Shown: positions 6,912-10,519 of the stretch, piece by piece | Layout of the letters: each line of letters opens with the position of its first letter | How positions within the stretch are numbered: position 1 is the first letter of the stretch | Origin: Flammeovirgaceae bacterium UBA5867 | Lineage (GTDB): Bacteria > Bacteroidota > Bacteroidia > Cytophagales > Cyclobacteriaceae | DNA length: 10,519 nucleotides | Assembly (NCBI GenBank): GCA_002432545.1 | Contig: DJFR01000205.1 | Coordinates: 49,305 to 59,823 of the forward strand | Direction of reading: 5' to 3' | Translations under genes and position numbers: made by a program | The notes under the pieces: generated by a model | Told to the model about the DNA's origin: nothing | What the model saw: the letters and a program-made list of their open reading frames with translations, nothing else | The model's database searches: none

Positions 6912-9167
6912 ATGAAATATACCAAACTTCATTTCGGTATGTTTTTGCTTGCCCTGAATATGGCAGTGGCACAAGGAACATTTACCGGGGTGATTACCAA
7001 TTCAGAAAACACCCCGTTGCCTGATGCAAACATTTTTATACAGTCGTTGCAACGCGGCACGTCAGCAGATAAACTAGGTCGTTTTCAATTCCGAAATATA
7101 CCAGCAGGCGACTATACCGTTACCGTATCCAACGTAGGCTATACTTCCGTGAGTCAAACGGTAACAATCAAAGACGGAGAGACATCAACGCTCTCTACCG
7201 CATTAACGCCCGGAGGTTTACTTTTATCCGATGTAGTCATTACCGGGCAACCGGATCATGACGCCAATACAATTTCGCAGGTTGATATTAAACTCCGGCC
7301 AGTCAATACATCACAGGATATATTACGCATGATCCCCGGGTTGTTCATTGCGCAGCATGCCGGTGGTGGTAAAGCCGAACAAATATTTTTACGTGGATTT
7401 GATATTGACCACGGCACGGATATAAACCTGGAAGTAGATGGACTGCCGGTAAATATGGTTTCGCATGCGCACGGACAAGGTTACTCTGATTTGCACTTTC
7501 TTATACCTGAACTTGTCGATCATGTCGATTTCAATAAAGGTCCATATTATGCAGACAAAGGAAACCTGACCACGGCAGGCTACGCATCTTTTCTGACACG
7601 CAATTCGCTTGACCAGAATATGGTAAAGATAGAAGGCGGAAGATTTGGAACGTTGCGAAATGTAAATGCTATCAACCTGCTGAAACGCAATGAAGGCAAC
7701 AAGCGCGAGAACCTGTATATAGCTTCGGAGTTCTTTAGAACGGACGGGTACTTTCAATACAACCAGTACTTCAACCGCATTAACCTGATGACGAAGTATA
7801 ACACTACGATTAATGACAACCAGACGCTCACCATAGGTCTTTCGACATTTACGAGTAGCTGGGATGCATCCGGACAGGTGCCCGAACGCGCTGTTGAAAG
7901 CGGTGAAATCTCACGCTTCGGTTCAATTGATCCTACTGAAGGCGGTGAGACTTCGCGTACCAATGCCTGGGTAAAGCACACTGTGGCCCAGGACGATGGT
8001 GGTATATTTGAAAATCAGTTATACTATACCAAGTATGACTTTAAGCTTATTTCAAATTTTACTTTCTTCCTGAATGATCCGGTTAATGGAGATCAGATCA
8101 CACAAAGCGAATCGAGAAATATATACGGATATCACGGCAACTATCATCGTGAATCTTCACTCGGGCAAAAAACCTTGCTTAGCAAAATCGGTGCAGGCTT
8201 CCGTTATGATGATGTGAATGACATTCATCTATACCATACACGTTCGCGCAAACAGTTTCTGAACGATATAGCACGTGGTGATATTGATGAAACAAACCTA
8301 TTCGCGTATATAAATGAGACATTATACCTGTCGCACAAGCTTTCACTGAATGCAGCGGTTCGCCTCGATCACTTTACATTCAACTATGTAGATGCCTTAA
8401 CAGCAGATTACAAGAAACAAAGTGTGAGCAAGGCGGCTGTATCACCCAAATTTAACATCAGCTATAATGCTACACCGAATCTGAACCTGTTCGTTAAAAC
8501 GGGTATCGGGTTTCACTCCAACGATACCCGCGTGGTAGTGGCTGAAAGTGGTGAAGATATACTTCCCAAAGCTTACGGTATAGATATAGGCGGAACGTGG
8601 AAACTGGGAAATTCAATTATTGTAAACGCTGCGCTGTGGGCGCTTGATCTTGACCAGGAGTTTGTATACGTAGGCGATGAGGGTATTGTAGAACCCAGCG
8701 GTAAAACCAGGCGAAAAGGAATTGATGTTTCCGTTCGCTACCAGGTTGCACCGTGGCTATATTTCGACACCGATGTAAACCTCACTGATCCAAAAGCCAA
8801 AGGCGCTCCCGAAGGAGAAGACTATATACCGCTGGCACCTACCTTTACCAGCATCGGTGGACTTACCTTCCGCATGAAGAATGGTTTGAATGGAAGCTTA
8901 CGTTATCGCTATATAGGCGATCGCGCAGCAAATGAAGATAACTCAGTTGTAGCTGAAGGTTATTTTCTGGCCGATGCAGTTGTGAAATATACCCGACCGC
9001 GTTTCGAGTTAAGCTTTACTACCGAGAATATATTTAACACGGATTGGAAAGAAGCACAGTTCGACACCGAGTCGCGCTTGTTCAACGAAGCAGAACCTGT
9101 TTCGGAAATACACTTTACTCCGGGCACTCCTTTCTTCTTTAAAGCAGGGGTCAGCTTTTTCTTCTAG
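6912..9167 (+). CDS. TonB-dependent outer-membrane receptor, putative metal or metal-chelate importer
   Basis: The 751-residue protein begins at the ATG at 6912. The frame is open from 6777, but only the 6912 start gives a proper signal peptide (MKYTKLHFGMFLLALNMAVA, predicted cut before Gln21). A carboxypeptidase-regulatory-like beta-sandwich follows (about 22-100; GVITNSENTPLPDANIFI, then GRFQFRNIPAGDYTVTVSNVGY). The plug domain comes next (about 120-230; QDILRMIPGLFIAQHAGGG, QIFLRGFDIDHGTDIN, VDGLPVNMVSHAHGQGYSD), and the rest is a beta-barrel ending in the usual aromatic residue (GVSFFF). Such receptors take up scarce substrates across the outer membrane with energy from TonB-ExbB-ExbD. 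The plug carries SHAHGQGYSDLH (184-195), histidines well placed for metal contact. Together with the histidine-rich protein encoded just before it, this favours a transition metal as substrate over a glycan, and no SusD-like partner is present. The substrate is inferred. No Shine-Dalgarno sequence is visible, as is common in this phylum. Confidence 0.93.
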   Translation: MKYTKLHFGMFLLALNMAVAQGTFTGVITNSENTPLPDANIFIQSLQRGTSADKLGRFQFRNIPAGDYTVTVSNVGYTSVSQTVTIKDGETSTLSTALTPGGLLLSDVVITGQPDHDANTISQVDIKLRPVNTSQDILRMIPGLFIAQHAGGGKAEQIFLRGFDIDHGTDINLEVDGLPVNMVSHAHGQGYSDLHFLIPELVDHVDFNKGPYYADKGNLTTAGYASFLTRNSLDQNMVKIEGGRFGTLRNVNAINLLKRNEGNKRENLYIASEFFRTDGYFQYNQYFNRINLMTKYNTTINDNQTLTIGLSTFTSSWDASGQVPERAVESGEISRFGSIDPTEGGETSRTNAWVKHTVAQDDGGIFENQLYYTKYDFKLISNFTFFLNDPVNGDQITQSESRNIYGYHGNYHRESSLGQKTLLSKIGAGFRYDDVNDIHLYHTRSRKQFLNDIARGDIDETNLFAYINETLYLSHKLSLNAAVRLDHFTFNYVDALTADYKKQSVSKAAVSPKFNISYNATPNLNLFVKTGIGFHSNDTRVVVAESGEDILPKAYGIDIGGTWKLGNSIIVNAALWALDLDQEFVYVGDEGIVEPSGKTRRKGIDVSVRYQVAPWLYFDTDVNLTDPKAKGAPEGEDYIPLAPTFTSIGGLTFRMKNGLNGSLRYRYIGDRAANEDNSVVAEGYFLADAVVKYTRPRFELSFTTENIFNTDWKEAQFDTESRLFNEAEPVSEIHFTPGTPFFFKAGVSFFF

Positions 9168-9186
9168 AATAGAAAGGTGTAATAAC

Positions 9187-9216
9187 AAAGAAGCCCGCTA
9201 CACGCGGGCTTCTTTT
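9187..9216. terminator. Hairpin terminator between convergent receptor and lpd genes
   Basis: A 12-base perfect stem (AAAGAAGCCCGC at 9187-9198 with GCGGGCTTCTTT at 9204-9215) encloses the loop TACAC. It is followed by TTTTATT on the plus strand. It sits 19 bases after the receptor stop. The opposite strand also ends in a short T-rich tail, so it may serve the convergent dihydrolipoamide dehydrogenase gene too. Confidence 0.9.
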
Positions 9217-9246
9217 ATTATGCAGTAATAGTAATTTAAATATATA

Positions 9247-10519
9247 CTATATATGGATCACTTCACCATAGGCAGCTGCAGCAGCTTCCATGATGGCTTC
9301 ACTCATCGTAGGGTGCGGGTGAACCGATTTAATGATCTCGTGTCCGGTTGTTTCCAGCTTGCGCGCAGCAACAACTTCAGCGATCATCTCCGTTACGTTA
9401 GCGCCAATGAAGTGAGCACCTAACCATTCGCCATACTTAGCATCGAAGATAACTTTTACAAAACCATCGGTTGCTCCGGCAGCCTTCGCTTTACCCGAAG
9501 CACTGAACGGAAATTTACCAACCTTGATTTCGTAACCTGCTTTCTTCGCAGCTTCTTCAGTATAGCCTACGGAAGCAATTTCAGGAGAGCAATAGGTACA
9601 GCCTGGTATATTGTTATAGTTGAGTGGCTCCGGATTCTGACCGGCAATCTTCTCAACACAAATTATACCTTCAGCAGATGCTACGTGAGCCAATGCTTGT
9701 CCTTTTACGATATCACCGATCGCATATACATTCGGAACGTTAGTCTTGTAGAAATCATCTACAATAACTTTTCCTTTGTCAGTCTTTACACCAACTTCTT
9801 CCAGGCCTATACCTTCCAGGTTAGTAGCAACACCTACGGCTGAGAGAACTACATCGGCTTCGAGTTTAATCTCGCCATCCGGAGTCTTCACGGTAGCAAC
9901 GCATCCTTTACCCGATGTATCTACTTTTGTTACTTCTGAATTAACATAGATCTTCATACCGTTCTTCTTGAAAATCTTGTCAAGTGTTTTTGATACTTCT
10001 TCATCTTCCACCGGTACGATGCGCGGCAAGAACTCAACGATGGTAACTTCCGTACCGAGTGTGCTATAGAAGTAAGCGAACTCAACACCAATAGCGCCTG
10101 AACCTACTACGAGTAATTTTTTAGGTTGCTCTTTCAGGATCATAGCTTCACGATACCCGATGATCTTCTTGCCATCGATCTTCATGCTTGGCAATTCGCG
10201 TGAGCGACCACCCGTTGCCAGTATAGTATGTTTAGCCTCATAATCTGTTTTTTTACCGGCAGCATCTGTTACTTCTACTTTGCCACCTTTTTTCAGTTTA
10301 CCGAAGCCTTCGATCAGATCAATTTTATTTTTCTTGAAAAGAAACTGAACGCCTTTGCTATTGCTTGCCGCTACATCACGGCTACGTTTTACAATACCAT
10401 CAAAATCAGCCTTGAAGTCTTTTACGTCTACGCCATAATCTTTTGCATGCTTGATATATTCAAAGACATTGGCACTTTTTAACAGTGCTTTGGTTGGGAT
10501 ACAGCCCCAGTTCAAACAG
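9247..10519 (-). CDS. lpdA: Dihydrolipoamide dehydrogenase (E3), N-terminus beyond the window
   Basis: This FAD enzyme reoxidises dihydrolipoamide with NAD+ as the E3 subunit of the pyruvate and 2-oxoglutarate dehydrogenase complexes and the glycine cleavage system, in the cytoplasm. The visible part is 423 residues. The usual length is about 465, so roughly 40 residues, including the first FAD-binding glycine motif, lie beyond the right edge. The first complete codons read CLNWGCIPTKALL, giving the CxxxxC redox-active disulfide. The TTG at 10515 is therefore an internal leucine codon, not a start. Further hallmarks are ILATGGRSRELP (about 99-110), the NAD-binding motif VVGSGAIGVEFAY (137-149), the second FAD motif NVYAIGDIVKGQALAHVASAEG, and the C-terminal HPHPTMSEA with the His-Glu catalytic pair. 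The protein ends YGEVIHI, with a TAG stop. It is convergent with the receptor gene and shares the hairpin terminator between them. Other FAD disulfide reductases are less likely given the whole pattern. Confidence 0.95.
   Translation of the reverse strand, partial: CLNWGCIPTKALLKSANVFEYIKHAKDYGVDVKDFKADFDGIVKRSRDVAASNSKGVQFLFKKNKIDLIEGFGKLKKGGKVEVTDAAGKKTDYEAKHTILATGGRSRELPSMKIDGKKIIGYREAMILKEQPKKLLVVGSGAIGVEFAYFYSTLGTEVTIVEFLPRIVPVEDEEVSKTLDKIFKKNGMKIYVNSEVTKVDTSGKGCVATVKTPDGEIKLEADVVLSAVGVATNLEGIGLEEVGVKTDKGKVIVDDFYKTNVPNVYAIGDIVKGQALAHVASAEGIICVEKIAGQNPEPLNYNNIPGCTYCSPEIASVGYTEEAAKKAGYEIKVGKFPFSASGKAKAAGATDGFVKVIFDAKYGEWLGAHFIGANVTEMIAEVVAARKLETTGHEIIKSVHPHPTMSEAIMEAAAAAYGEVIHI

Noticed and set aside
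7389..7757. 122-codon minus-strand open frame opposite the TonB receptor
   Set aside because: It is antisense to the conserved plug and early barrel of the receptor, has no recognisable features, and is explained as a shadow of that gene.
10228..10482. 84-codon plus-strand open frame near the right edge
   Set aside because: It is antisense to conserved dihydrolipoamide dehydrogenase sequence. Its hydrophobic look comes from the complement of Lys/Glu-rich codons.

Overview
The window looks like chromosomal DNA of a member of the Bacteroidota, probably a Cytophagales-type environmental bacterium. This rests on a TonB-dependent receptor with an N-terminal carboxypeptidase-regulatory-like domain, a long DUF2723 (GT117-type) membrane protein, genes without clear Shine-Dalgarno sequences, and one good TAnnTTTG-type -7 box. 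The genus cannot be fixed from the sequence alone. I see no rRNA, tRNA, CRISPR array, transposase or phage gene.

Layout. Positions 1-1021 (minus) hold the N-terminal part of a secreted or periplasmic repeat protein that runs off the left edge. Its open frame is intact across the whole stretch. Positions 1098-1736 (plus) encode a five-helix membrane protein, possibly Yip1-like. Between this gene and a convergent DegT/DnrJ/EryC1-type sugar aminotransferase (2025-3137, minus) lies a 288-base gene-free stretch. It is filled at both ends with copies of a short GAAGTCCGGAAG-like repeat in opposite orientations. Divergent from the aminotransferase is a 987-residue DUF2723/GT117-type putative O-glycosyltransferase (3280-6243, plus), closed by a strong intrinsic terminator.

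Positions 6382-9167 (plus) form a likely metal-uptake pair: a small exported histidine-rich protein starting at GTG, then a TonB-dependent outer-membrane receptor with a histidine-bearing plug segment. A strong hairpin terminator at 9187-9216 separates the receptor from a convergent dihydrolipoamide dehydrogenase (9247 to the right edge, minus). That enzyme is cut at its N-terminus by the window end, just at the redox-active disulfide.

How the genes work together. The aminotransferase (nucleotide-sugar synthesis) and the DUF2723 protein (glycan transfer at the membrane) could serve the same surface-glycan process, but this is inference from divergent adjacency. The histidine-rich protein and the receptor are the best candidate for a functional unit. 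Dihydrolipoamide dehydrogenase is core metabolism and unrelated. Most of the window is ordinary. The most unusual items are the inverted short-repeat cluster and the histidine-rich protein/receptor pair.
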